Below, one piece after another: positions 35,561 to 47,030 of a stretch of 64,000 nt of DNA. This stretch comes from Blastobasis lacticolella (Eukaryota; Arthropoda; Insecta; Lepidoptera; Blastobasidae). The position numbers and the translations under genes are program-made. Location: contig LR990049.1 of assembly GCA_905147135.1 (NCBI GenBank), forward strand, positions 9,317,428-9,381,427, in the 5' to 3' direction. Within the stretch, counting starts at the first letter, position 1; every line of letters starts with the position of its first letter. Under the pieces are notes generated by a model. The model made no database searches and was not told where the DNA came from. It saw nothing but the letters and a program-made list of their open reading frames with translations.

Positions 35561-36540
35561 TTTTTTATTTTATATTATTATAAGGAGATGAAGAGGTTGG
35601 CAAACAGGAGAGAGGAGTAGCGATTGCTCCACCGACAAAAGTCATACTCTTAAATATATGATGATTAGTATAACGAGAAATCAGTAGGTACCTACATAAC
35701 CACATATAAGAAACCCAACTACTAGGCGTCATAGTACACTCAACAATCATTAAATTCCGTACCTACTTAAAGTATTTGTAACTTGATAAATTATTACTAA
35801 TAACAGTATTTGCCGAACATAACAAGCAATTGCGGTGAAAATAACAATGAAACCCCGCTAAAACACAGGCTTTCTAGTTCAGAATGATTTCTATAAAATT
35901 ACTGCCCACGGCCTAGGTTTCCCTACCTAACAGAACGAGCTGCGATAAAATAAAACGTCTCAATACTTTGGCCTGGAAAATGTGGTTGGTCAATATGAGT
36001 TTGCTCATCGATATACTCCGTAATGCAGTATTCATGTATACCTACCGGTATTGGAGAAAACAAATACGTAAGTTATTTAATACGTAGATGTCTATTTCCA
36101 AATGTTTGCCTTTGAATTGGGGCCTAATTAGATAACCTAGATTTAAGTCATGAGTGATTGTTTGCAAGTCTAAGAGGTTTAATTAAGAACTATGAATGGA
36201 AGGTAATTAATTATGAAGCTGCATGATCTAAGAGACTCTTATAATTAAACTACGGAGGTCATAATACATTGCCCGCTAAATTGTATAAAGATCAAAGAAA
36301 TTTAAAAGAATTCAAATTTAAGTAGGTATTAAAATGTAAAAGGGGAAGATCATTTTGATTTTAGTAGACTTAGACAGTAAGTATAGCTCATATATTTACA
36401 TCACAATACCACGCTACTGATACAATGCGTCGAAACGATTTATAACCGCAAGTCTGTGGTTGATGTAGGCAAGTGAAGGCGCTTGACATCACCGTGAAGA
36501 TTTTCCATCACTTCTGCAACATAATGTGGAGTAGGGCGTT
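35561..36540. other. AT-rich stretch, nothing recognised
   Basis: No open frame with a known motif, no RNA gene and no clear repeat was found here. Confidence 0.35.
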
Positions 36541-36900
36541 ACAGAAGCTATGACATCATCATCATCTCAGACGTAGGACACCCAGCATAGCAAGCACAAG
36601 TGTGCCCGCGATACAGCTCCGGTGCGAGAGAGCATTTGTTTCCTTCTCTCAATACTAAGATGGAAGAGATAGCAGTATCACGTTGCGCCTTCGCGCTCGA
36701 GAGCACAATTGAGCTAGCCATGCTGGGCCCACTGCTGGATATATTCACGCCTTTCATCCGGTCCACTTTGTACGTATTGTATTCATCGACCGGCTTCCTA
36801 CGACTTTCCAAGGTCGTCCGTCCATCTCGTGGGAGGCCGATACAATCTGTAGTTGCGAGTGCCAGACAGACAGTCATTACAGTACACCGGCGGGCGTATT
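36541..36900 (-). repeat. Old RTE-type LINE 3' end
   Basis: The left edge CATCATCATCATCTCAGACG is a (GAT)n tail read on the minus strand. Inside, CCCACTGCTGGATATATTCA and CCATCTCGTGGGAGGCCGAT resemble common lepidopteran RTE 3' sequences. The 109-codon minus ORF here has no domain. Confidence 0.5.
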
Positions 36901-37404
36901 GGTGTGGTCTCCTAAACCTATAGGTGATTGTGACGAATGTGATTTTTGTATTTGAAGAATTATTGGGAATGAAACTTAAAACGACTTAAAACGTGGTAGA
37001 TAGGTAAAACCGTCTCCTTAAAACGTTATCCGGTGCGGGGTTAAAAACGATTGGACGAGGATGTACTTTACTTGCTGAATTCCACTATTACTTGGAAGAG
37101 CTTTGCGTGAGATTTTATTTTTTTGCGATAATCATTTAAGCCGTAACTGTTGGTCGTCCATGCACGGACGTGTAGAACCTAGGCTTCCTCCTACGCTTTC
37201 CATACCGACCGGCACTGCATCTCTTGCATCCACCATCTTGGTGAGATTAATGTCAAATTATTTATCTGAAATAGTGGTAAATAGGTACTTACTACAATAC
37301 ATTTCTTGTTTTTTATTTTATTTTAACGGATAGGTACAATCATTATTTCCTTATACCCGTTTACAATTTTCAGATACAGCAATAATTTCAGTAGTATTTA
37401 TATG

Positions 37405-37722
37405 GATCGGTGTCTGGACATGCAGAAGGCCGGGAATTAAGTCCCTCGTGAGATGATCTGGAGGCGTTGCGGTCCAAGTCAGTACCTAAGACCTATGTTG
37501 ACATCGATTCCGATTCAGCGCCAGGCATCTGTGCTAAAAGCGATGGCTTTACATCGTTAAGGATGTCATGCGGGCCAGGGATGTCAAGGCCGAATGAAGT
37601 GGACATTGGACAGCTTACAGTTCATATTGGTATTGGAATGAAGTGGACAGGAAGAAGCAGGAAGGTGGACCCCGGGCCCTAGCGTGCAAGTGTTCAACCG
37701 GCACTGACGCCAAGATGATAAA
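37405..37722 (+). pseudogene. Internally deleted, decayed copy of the RTE LINE
   Basis: Bases 37412-37518 match the intact LINE at about 8892-9013 (TCTGGACATGCAGAAGGC, GAGATGATCTGG, GCGTTGCGGTCCAAGTCAGT), including motif A. The match then jumps to the LINE C-terminal coding part at about 9815 (AAGCGATGGCT) and the tail (GTGGACCCCGGGCCC, GACGCCAAGATGAT). Roughly 800 bp, including the YADD box, are missing. An in-frame stop lies soon after motif A. Confidence 0.85.
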
Positions 37723-37984
37723 ATGGAACTCGTTCGACGATATACACGATACACACTTAACCCACTTTTGACATTTTAGATATGGTAAGACTGCCCTCGA
37801 ATTGACCATAATTTTTTTGCTGCTCGTCATCTGCAAGTCTATTTTTTAACGGTGCAATACGGGAATCATCATAGAGGCTGTTTATACTGTCTAGTTTAAT
37901 GAATTATTAGCGGCGGTGTTATATCGGGGTATTTAGGTAAATTGACGAAGGAAGAACTATATGTTACTTATTATATTTTACTAA

Positions 37985-38110
37985 CTTTGCCCCGCGACTT
38001 CAACAGCGTAAAATTTGGTTATTACGTTTCCACGGGAACTACATTGAATTCCGGAATAAATGATAGCTATCAGTTCTAATCTATACCTATGCTACATTAC
38101 TGTCAAATTA
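37985..38110 (+). repeat. Decayed lepidopteran interspersed repeat (CCCGCGACTTC type)
   Basis: GCCCCGCGACTTCAACAGCG, then TCCACGGGAACTAC and TCCGGAATAAATGATAGC follow the order of a widespread lepidopteran repeat whose ends I know from many intergenic sequences. It is heavily mutated. Confidence 0.45.
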
Positions 38111-38883
38111 CTTACAAATAACAGTCATCCAAACATCCTTACAAACGATCGTACGATAAGTAAGTAAAAGGATAAAATAATATGAATTAAAATAAGGATA
38201 ATACTTATATTGTTATTATTCATTATTTTGATTAAATATAATTTTTTTCTATCTATTATTAGTTTGTCAATTTCTACTAACACGTATCACACGTCTTACT
38301 TTTCGTTGTATGTACTAAACCGTTAAAAAGAAGACTATAGTACTTACAGGGCAGCCATATTGAGTTTTAAGTGCTCATGTGGAAAGGGTTAAAATACATG
38401 CCATACCAGACACTACGTTACCATACCTTACGTACCTTACATTATATGTAGAAGCCATTGATTATCTTCAAGGTAACCAGTTAGATTCTCAAAATCCTAC
38501 GCATCGAAGCCCTTAAAAGGTAGGCGTGAAGGTGCAGTCGTTGACTTAATGAATGCCTTATGCGAAGTGGGCCAAAGCCCTGCAGAGGCACGCGAACACC
38601 GCACTGTCTCTGTACCCTAATAAAGATCCATGACCGTTATCAGACCACTCGACGGCGGATTTCGGAGTCATTCGGATCACGAGAACGTTTGCTCGTTCGT
38701 GGGACAGATTTCACTCTCTGTGATTATGCTTTTATGTGTCTGTGTCTCGTACTCTAATGAGGAAATAGATTGGCTGACTATGTGTGTCAGAGAAATGGTG
38801 CATAAACATGTTTTATTAGGTACCTGCTTACTTTGTTAATTGTTTCCTTTACTGAACACGTACATATTTGTATACTTACTAAT

Positions 38884-39210
38884 AATCATGTTGGCGTTAA
38901 TGTCACGGTTGTGCTCTCGCGTACGTGGGCCCGGGGTCCGCCTTGACCGTGATCCATGATTTGGTGGATCAGGATATTACAGTGGAGTGACTGCCACCAG
39001 ACCTCCGTGACCCTGCTACCAGGAGAATCTGACCAGATTGGACCATGGTTACCTGGAAGGTTTCATCATAGTGTTCAACTAATTATGTTTGTTGTTAGTG
39101 TTACATAATTCAGAAAAGAGTCATTGGTACATAGAGTGGCAGTGAGTTTCGAACTCGGTACCTCTCGCTTGCGAATCGAATACTTTTACAACTAGGCCAC
39201 TGACGCTCCC
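38884..39210 (-). repeat. tRNA-derived SINE with RTE tail (family D), copy 2
   Basis: Read on the minus strand it starts GGGAGCGTCAGTGGCCTAGT (A box), has the B box GAGTTCGAAACTC, shares ATGTACCAATGACTC with copy 1, and ends with GGCGGACCCCGGGCCCACG then TTAACGCCAACATGATTAT. Confidence 0.85.
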
Positions 39211-39410
39211 TATATTGTATACTTACTTACTAATGGTAATTAATAAGTATTTGTAACAAAAATAATAAAATAAGTACTGTCACTGGGTGCCAACCGGCTC
39301 CCGAGACTTAATAGTCTCGGTTAAATAACCAGTCTCAGGATCCCCAGTGGAAGACCTAGGTCGACCTCGCTTCGCCAACGGTATTAGTAAAGTAAAGTAA
39401 GTAAAGTAAT

Positions 39411-40712
39411 AGTAGTTTATGCAACTGTCATATAAAAGGGGGTATTAAAACATGAGTGGCTGTTTATCATACGAGGCATAGCCGAGTATGATAATAGTTT
39501 GACACGAGTGTTTTAATACCTAATTATATGCAGTTGCATACACTACTTTATCTACACTCATATTTTCATGTTAAAATTTCGTACCAATAATTTTCTCAAC
39601 TTTGCTAGAAGTAAGCTGCGAGTCAGTTCTGTTACATCTACGCTTCAAGGATATCAAGCGGCGGAAAATTTACTTCACTACTTTCACATTTATATTTCAA
39701 ACAAGAGAAAACATTCACAAACACAAGTTACAACAATTAGAAAAGAATATTATTTTTAGCGGGAAAATAATTACACACAAATATAAACAGGAAAATTTAA
39801 ATTTTAAATTTGAATTTTGAATTTGTTAAAGGCATTTTAGGTGTTCAGCCTACATTTGGCCGCGTCCGGGCGCCCGACAATAATTCAAAAAATATAAGTG
39901 TTGCATAATGATTAAAATAGTAGTTTATGCAACTGTCATATAAAAGGGGGTATTAAAACATGAGTGTCTGTTTATGATAATATTTTGACACGAGTGTTTT
40001 AATACCTAATTATATGCAGTTGCATACACTACTTTATCTACACTCATATTTTTATGTTAAAATATCGTACCTATAATTTTCTCAACTTTGCTGGAAGTAA
40101 GCTGCGAGTCAGTTCTGTTGTATCTACGCGTCGAGGACATTCACATAAAGCGGCGCAAAATTCACTTTATTACTTTCACATTTATCTATTTATAATAAGG
40201 AAAACATTCACAAACACAAATACAACTATTAGAATAAATATTCTGTTTAGCGGGAAAATAATTACACAGAATATAACCAGGAAAATTTGAATTTTGAATT
40301 TGAATTTGTCAAAGACATTTAGGTATTCAGCCTACATTTCGCCGTGTCCCGGCGCCAGACAAAAAATTAAAAAATATAAGTGTTGCATAATGATTAAAAA
40401 GTTATTTTACGATACAGCTGTAATGAAAATAGTATGGGAAATGCTGTATCGAAAAGTATTTTTTTAAAATTTTAAACACTGGCGTGAAAAAAGTGTACCC
40501 TTAAACGACTGTTTTCGAATATGAAATTGGAACATTACGCTATGAGTGTAGATAAAGTTATTTTACGTTACAGCTGTCATGAAATTAGTATGGGAAATGC
40601 TGTATCATAAAGTAATTATTTAAAATTTTATAGACCGGCGTGAAAAAAGTGTATCCTTAAACGACTGTTTTCGAATATGTAATTGGAACATTACGATACG
40701 AGTGTAGATAAA
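39411..40712. mobile_element. Composite fold-back element: two tandem duplications
   Basis: Unit A is repeated at 39411 and 39919 (508-bp period). Unit B is repeated at 40401 and 40557 (156-bp period). Each A unit opens with a long hairpin: GTAGTTTATGCAACTG pairs with a GCAGTTGCATACACTAC stretch and GGTATTAAAACATGAGTG with CACGAGTGTTTTAATACC. Each B unit has GATACAGC or TTACAGC facing GCTGTATC. ACTTTATCTACACTCAT near 39541 is inverted as ATGAGTGTAGATAAAGT at 40542. This fits a non-autonomous fold-back DNA transposon. The similar short ORFs in the A units (39568 and 40054) diverge at their ends and are not taken as genes. Confidence 0.75.
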
Positions 40713-41580
40713 ACACATTTATTACACTCAAACGCACATTAGGAGGCACACCTAACGAGTGGCGAGATCGTTGCCGTGCTAAAGTTCAATTAACCTCAAA
40801 ATACGGAACGGTCACCCATCCAGTAGGTATTTGCACTGAGCAGATTTACTTTGCACCGATAGCAATTCTAGTGGAAAGTGCAACAATTATAATTTAGATA
40901 ACAGTCGATATTGCATAAATTCAGCGAGACACGTACACCGATGGTTCATTTGAAAACCGTGAAGGAACTCCAACTATTATAGCAATTATTTCATTAACTC
41001 GCAATCGATTCGAAACATCTAATTGCCAAAGACCCGTTCGTCTTTCTTGTTAAACGGTGATGCAATGTTTAGTTCATTAGATATTGTAGATCTTTTAAAA
41101 GCAGGATAGCTTATTTTAAAGGATTTATTGAAGGAACTAATACAAGTGAAACTCTTGAATACAATCGGCCAAATCGTTTTGGCATTTTTTTACATATCAA
41201 AGGTTTTCGGCTCAAAGGATTCAGAAGGACCATAGGTAAGTAAAGTACATTCCTGGAAAATTAAAACCAAAACAAACAGCTATGAGTATCATAATAATAA
41301 CAGCATACGCATAAATTGAACGGTCAATCCAGGTTTCTGCCAGGATCACAAATACACACAAACCTGTTATACAACCTCCCCATACCTCTAGAGGTACCGT
41401 CGACCAAACGTAAGACTACTCAGAGGCTAGCGCCTCGTTTTGCGTACAGCCACAGTCTAGCCTTATATTTAAATTCATCTTTAACTTAACTTCCACAATT
41501 GGGGCACCTAACTTAAACCCCGCCGGCGTCTTTACGGTCATCGTGGCCGCATAAACAGTGGGTGCGATTATGATATCTTA
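40713..41580. other. No gene seen
   Basis: Ordinary AT-rich sequence; nothing recognised up to the GC-rich block that follows. Confidence 0.35.
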
Positions 41581-41831
41581 TCTCGGAGGAGGGCGGGGCG
41601 CGGGCGGCGGGAGGTCCCGTTACCGGCGCGGCGGAGGGCCACAGCTGATTTCACATGTGGCCGCGGAGCCGGCCGCGCGGTTGCCTCCGTTACTGACTCC
41701 GCGGAAAATGCCGGCGATATAACCTAGTGACAGAGACCAGGAGTGAAGCGGGAAACTGCAGTGTTTTATTGGACTGTGTTTGTTGATATTGGTGACGGTG
41801 ACGGACACCAGCTGATTCACTCCACTTGACG
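41581..41831 (+). promoter_or_regulatory. GC-rich island, possible promoter and first non-coding exon
   Basis: A sharp GC/CpG-rich block (41584-41700) is followed by a TATA-like CGATATAACC (about 41714), then moderately GC-rich sequence ending in a good 5' splice site, TTGACG|GTACGTGTG, at 41831/41832. It also holds CACATGTG and two CAGCTG E-boxes. This layout suits a plus-strand transcription start with an untranslated first exon and coding exons beyond the window. No ORF supports it, so it is inference from composition and signals. Confidence 0.4.
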
Positions 41832-42829
41832 GTACGTGTGTGTAATCTATGTTAATGAGTCTTTGTTTGTGTTAATCAACTTAGCTGTTTACTTTGCCAG
41901 TTTTTAGATGCTGTTAATGGTGTGTCTTCATTGCGGCTATTTTCTTTTTCTCATAGGTACTGGGTTTCGTTTCTATTTCTAGCATTGTGATCTGATCGAC
42001 GATTTACGTCTGCGTTTATGTCGTACAATAAATTATTGCACAGTAATGTATTTAATCAGTGACACATGCAGCGACATTCGCAGTTCTTATCTATTAAGAC
42101 GGATTTGCCAAATTCTGAAATGACGAGCTTAATGATCGATTAATAAGGATTGTATTTTCATGAAATGTGTAACAACTAATATCACCGAATTGTTTTTTTA
42201 TAATTCATCATAGCCAAAGAAGGCATTGATTTTGTTTATATACTTTATTTGACTAAGTTTTATGAAATAATTGCAAATTATGAATCTTTCAGGCCTCTTT
42301 TATGATACAGCAACGTCGTAGACATAGAAGTATTAAATTAAAATGAAGGTAAATAATAACACATATGCATACTGTTTGGTGTGCCTTAATAAATAAATAA
42401 TTCGATCTTTTACAAACTTTCCAAGACATTTGAAAGGGCTTTTACATAACATTGGCCACTTCAAAACAAATAAATAATAATCACTTTAACCGCAATCCAG
42501 CAGCGACCAGACATCCAAATGTTTTTGTTAGATAACCGGTGTCGTATTCTAATTCGATATGATAATTTCCTATCACTTTTCCCTTTGGAACTACTCAACC
42601 TCATGTTATTGGTTTAAATATAGATGTAGAATTGCAAATTAACTAATATTTATTGCGAGAATGGACATTTATGTGCACTATTAGAAACAGTTTTATGATA
42701 TTTATAGATATTTATAGATTTTAGAGATTTAAAGCCCAATTCACAGCCTACCAACCTACAGATAGGTAAATAATATACTAACTGCGCTGCACTGGTTTTT
42801 AGCCCCCAACGAAAAAAAAAGAGCGTTAT

Positions 42830-43000
42830 AAGTTTGACGTGTGTATCTGCCTGTGGCATCGTAGCTTCCGAACGGATTAACCGATTTCAATGTGGAGATG
42901 GTTCTTAGCTTTGTTTCATTTAAATCGGGCCAGTAGTATAGGCAACATTTTTGAGTATATGTCCTACGTATGTAACTTGGTCGAGGGTTATCCGGCTCTT
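42830..43000 (+). repeat. Decayed interspersed repeat (GACGTGTGTATCTGCC type)
   Basis: TTGACGTGTGTATCTGCCTG, GGCATCGTAGCTTCCGAACG and GATTAACCGATTTCAATGTG follow a pattern common in lepidopteran intergenic repeats. Non-coding. Confidence 0.45.
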
Positions 43001-43082
43001 TATGTCGGTTAGGATATTTGAGTTTGTATTGAGCTAGACGCATTTGAGCGGTGCGGCGGCGCTGCACGACGAGGCCGGCCAC

Positions 43083-43175
43083 ATATATCGATATTTTGGA
43101 ATAGTTATTATTTCGATATATCGATTAAAATATTAAGCGAAAACGTATTAAAATCGATAACTTTAATATCGACTC
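43083..43175. promoter_or_regulatory. Cluster of ATCGAT/DRE-like motifs
   Basis: Four related sites lie within about 90 bp: ATATCGATAT, TCGATATATCGATTA, AATCGATAAC and AATATCGAC. In Drosophila TATCGATA is bound by DREF and BEAF-type factors. No transcript is recognised beside it. Confidence 0.3.
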
Positions 43176-46100
43176 CACCATGAACTTATTTATTTGAACT
43201 AGGTATTTGATTCAAACTTTTGTTCGCAATGTTCTCTCCACCTTCATAGATGGCAAGAGCATATAGCAGTGACTCGTTATTTGAACAAATTGATTATAAC
43301 TGTAAATGTGTAACCGTACATTTATGTTTAGACGTAAGTATCTCCGTAAATCGTTGGCAACGTTACGTGCAAATGAAAATTTTACACATTCTATCGTATC
43401 GTGTTTATTGGGGTGGGCGGCCCCTTTATTTGCACAATTACATAATATAATTGACCGCCTCGCCTCATTTAAAACGGGATATTGTACTAGCTGGCATATT
43501 AGTGACATAGTCCTCACATTAACGTGGATGAGGCTCAAGTTCAACAGTTGTCTGTGATAGGCCATGTAAAGTAATACGTGATTATTTATTTTTGATACCG
43601 CTGGAAAAAATCGGTTATTCCGTAGTATACAGAAAGTTCATAATTGTCCGAGCGAATTATGTTCTTTTTGTTATTGTTCACAATTCCACCTTTTTCGCTT
43701 CTTTAATAATTTGTTTATTTTCTTGAAGTTTTTACATATGGATAGTCTTTCTTCATTCCTGGTGGGGATTATCACCCCTTCTGTCCACCTCCGATTCTAC
43801 CAAGACGTAGAGTAATGGAATTAATATCCACTAAATTACATTTTATCTTTTGATCACATTAGCTTTTATATTTTAATTAAATATCGATCGACCTTAGAAT
43901 ATATATTTTTACATTAGTTTTCAATGGCGGATGATGATGAGGGCCTTGGCGTGAAGAAGACAAGTTATTTATTCAGCCTTTTTTCAAATTTAAAATGAGT
44001 GTATTAAAAGTAGCTAATCTATATAATGTCCAATAAAGTTAAGTTGATACCAATACAATTTTAAACTTTATTTACTTGCTTGCTTGCTTCCATCTTTCTG
44101 GGAAATGGATCAAAATGCAATAATGAGCGGTGTTTCTCATTGACTCACGGAACCCTAAATGACTGGGATGTGTCGGTCTTTCGCAAGAAAGTGTAGTTGT
44201 GTAGACAATAAAAACAACAACACACGTTATAAGATCAATGACTTTTCTAAAAAAAGAATTCAACGCGCTACAGCCTCGTCGACGATCGCGTGACCTCAGC
44301 CAATGGCGAAGCGAAAATCATTCCACAGATCGATTTTATAATTGTTGTTAATCGGAAACATGACGGTATATGACGGTGTTCGGTTATCCGAGATTAGAAG
44401 AAGACGGTGACTGCGAGTATAAGTTGCTCACGGAAGGTTCCGTATCATAGGTTTATAAGATTTCTTATAACGGGGGACGCAGTTTTATCGAGAAAAAATA
44501 AGTAATAATTGACTCTTTTATTTTTCGTGATAGAAACTAAACTTAGCCTTCCAAACATAGCCTATAAATTTACCAATAAATTTAATAATAAATATAGTAT
44601 TACCCGTATTATGGTAAATTTCTGATTCGATTGTATTGATTTTAATTGAATATTATTACTTATGTTCCCGTTAGACCCCCAGCTGCGGAACCCTAACACG
44701 TAAAACATCACTCTAAACCATAACGCAACTTCTACTGAATTAATTGAAAACGCTATTGGCCAAAACGTCTACAACACTTTAGCAATGTTTTACGCAACAA
44801 GGACGAACTTTGATATAATTACTTAATCAAGAGCGAACACTTTACAATCTACCTCCTAAAAATATTGATCCAGTTTTTGCATACGCAACGACAGCCTAAC
44901 GTATTAACTCATAAAGTTGACCTCATCGTCGACGTTGGCTTCGCAACTGATTATGTAATCGAGTTCCCGAGGTAGTCCTGACCTTGGTGCGAGTCAAGTG
45001 ACCGTCAAGCGGCAAGTGATGAGCGCAGCAGCGCCTGCGCAGCGCGTTGCGTAAAAACATAATTGCCGTTATAGGAGCTGCATCCAAGTGCATCGACTCC
45101 ATCTCAGTGAAGCTATGCGGGGACGCCGTGGTGCGATGCGCTCGTGTCGCGGTAGGCCGAGGCTCGAGGCTGCTGAATTAGTTTAGTTACTTACTACCAA
45201 GTTATTTTATACCTTTATTACCTAGTAACCAAGTTAATCTAATAAAGGCACAGAGTGGTGCAAAAGGGGGGCTTCTCTCCGAGGCCGTGATTTGTTAACC
45301 TCTTAATAGCCATGGTCTAAATACAAGTAGCCCGTGCCGCAGTCGGGTAAATAAGACCAATGTGTCATACTTCTAATATGATGTGATTTTTTGACGTGGC
45401 GGTGAGGGCAAATTCGAACAAAAAGTTTGTCTGATAAAAACATTCGTAGTTAACTAATTCAAATTAAAAAGTATGGGTCCCGGTGCTCAAAACGTACTAA
45501 TATTTTAAAAGCCAAAGTAAATAAGGATGGATTCTCATTCACAATTAATTTAAGACCGGATTCATAGATTTTTCAGCTGAGTCTGTGACAAACAATCAGA
45601 CAGCTCATCTGATGGAAAGCGGTAACTGTCGCCCTAATCATTAGTTCACGTGACAAAAATGAAGAACCGCAGATACGTTGTTTTTCACTGTAAGGACTCG
45701 GATGATATGCCCCGAGCCTGTAATTATGTTGGCTCCTATCTATCATACCGGAACACTAGAATGCAAACATTATTGCTGGGCGATAAAAATAGATAAGGAT
45801 ATGGTACGCATCCAGGCGGACTCCTAACGCTTGAGAGTCCTACCACCGGTTTATCTATGTTACCTACGTTATAAGTTTCAACACATCACATATTAAAAAC
45901 TCCGAGCTCGCCGAGCTTGCTTATTTATTTATTTTATTTTTATGATGTTCACACTTCAGCTGTTTTGAGTCAAAATTAGACAAATTTAGCGGACAAAGGT
46001 CGTAGATATTCCTAAGTAGATACGTGTTTTGTCTGTCAGCCTTTAGCGCATCTCGCATTTCAAATATCGAACGCCGATCGTGCGTTCGATACAACTGAAC

Positions 46101-46600
46101 GCTTGCCTCATTTTTTCTCTCCATACTGTGTGGTTATTGTACGTGGGAGTCTGGTGTTAAGCGATTTTCACATAATTTTCTATGAAAGGTACACGGTTTT
46201 GTGCGAAGAATTGAGATATAATGCCGGAAAATTATAAATTGCGATCATATCAATGATGAGAACGAGCTTAGAATGTAATACGCTTCAATAGATGTAGTTC
46301 GATAAGGGATTGAGTATTGTAACCCAGGTACATCATAAGCTGGGACAATGAAAAATATACTTACAGTACTAGACACTAGGTACTGCTTTCCATCAGTTGA
46401 ACTGTGTGCTCATTTGTCACTGAGTAGTTTAAAGAAAAAACAAGACAAAAGAAGTACACCTCGAAAACAATCTTAAAGCATGTACTCAACAGGTAAGTAC
46501 TTAACAGGAAAGAAAACCTCAACAGACCATAACTAAACTGCCCGAAATAAAACCTCAATTATGCCCGCAACATTTCGGTCCCAAAAAATGTCTCTTGTAA
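43176..46600. other. Low-copy AT-rich DNA with one GC-rich patch
   Basis: No gene is convincing. At 44970-45180 a GC-rich patch contains CTGACCTTGG (an FTZ-F1/ERR-like half site) and many CpGs; it could be an enhancer or exon, but no frame is persuasive. A GGGTTCCG-type end is seen near 44150 and 44690, probably from the repeat type at 62702. Confidence 0.35.
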
Positions 46601-46639
46601 CCGTAATGAACATTTATTTGTGTAAAGGTTTCGTAAATT

Positions 46640-47030
46640 TGCTCAGCGCGAATCGCTGTGACGCGCATTAGAGCCGGTGCGGCAGCTTCCGGATCTGATT
46701 GCTGTAGCTGTGGAGCTGCGTCTGCGCAAGCGTCTCGTACCCGAGCGTTAGCTTCTAAAACCGCTGGGTAATGGAAAATATTTCGATTGGTCTCATATTT
46801 CTCGGTCGTTATTAATTCGAGCATTGGTCGCGGTCGGAAAGCGGCTCGCTGTCGATACGCCACGGCCGCTGTCAATCAGAGCGGATGGAGCAGCGATGGA
46901 GCGATGCCTCACGCCGCAGCCGCGGCCGGCCCGACCCCGTTATCGGCAGATTTCTCTCACCCCGCCCGCCCGCTGGCGTATTGTCTTCGAGCGGTGAAGT
47001 GATCAGTTATCGAACTGACCAGATTTAGAT
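46640..47030. promoter_or_regulatory. CpG-rich island
   Basis: The segment is distinctly GC/CpG-rich in AT-rich surroundings, densest at 46880-46990. It contains GCTGTCAATCAGAG (a PBX/Exd-like TGTCAATCA). ORFs on both strands (46555-46875 minus, 46787-47002 plus) have no known domains. Likely a promoter or enhancer; function unknown. Confidence 0.35.

Noticed and set aside
39568..40290. Pair of similar ORFs (MLKFRTNNFLNFA and MLKYRTYNFLNFA)
   Set aside because: Similarity comes from the tandem duplication. The frames diverge at their C-terminal ends with indels, and there is no known domain.
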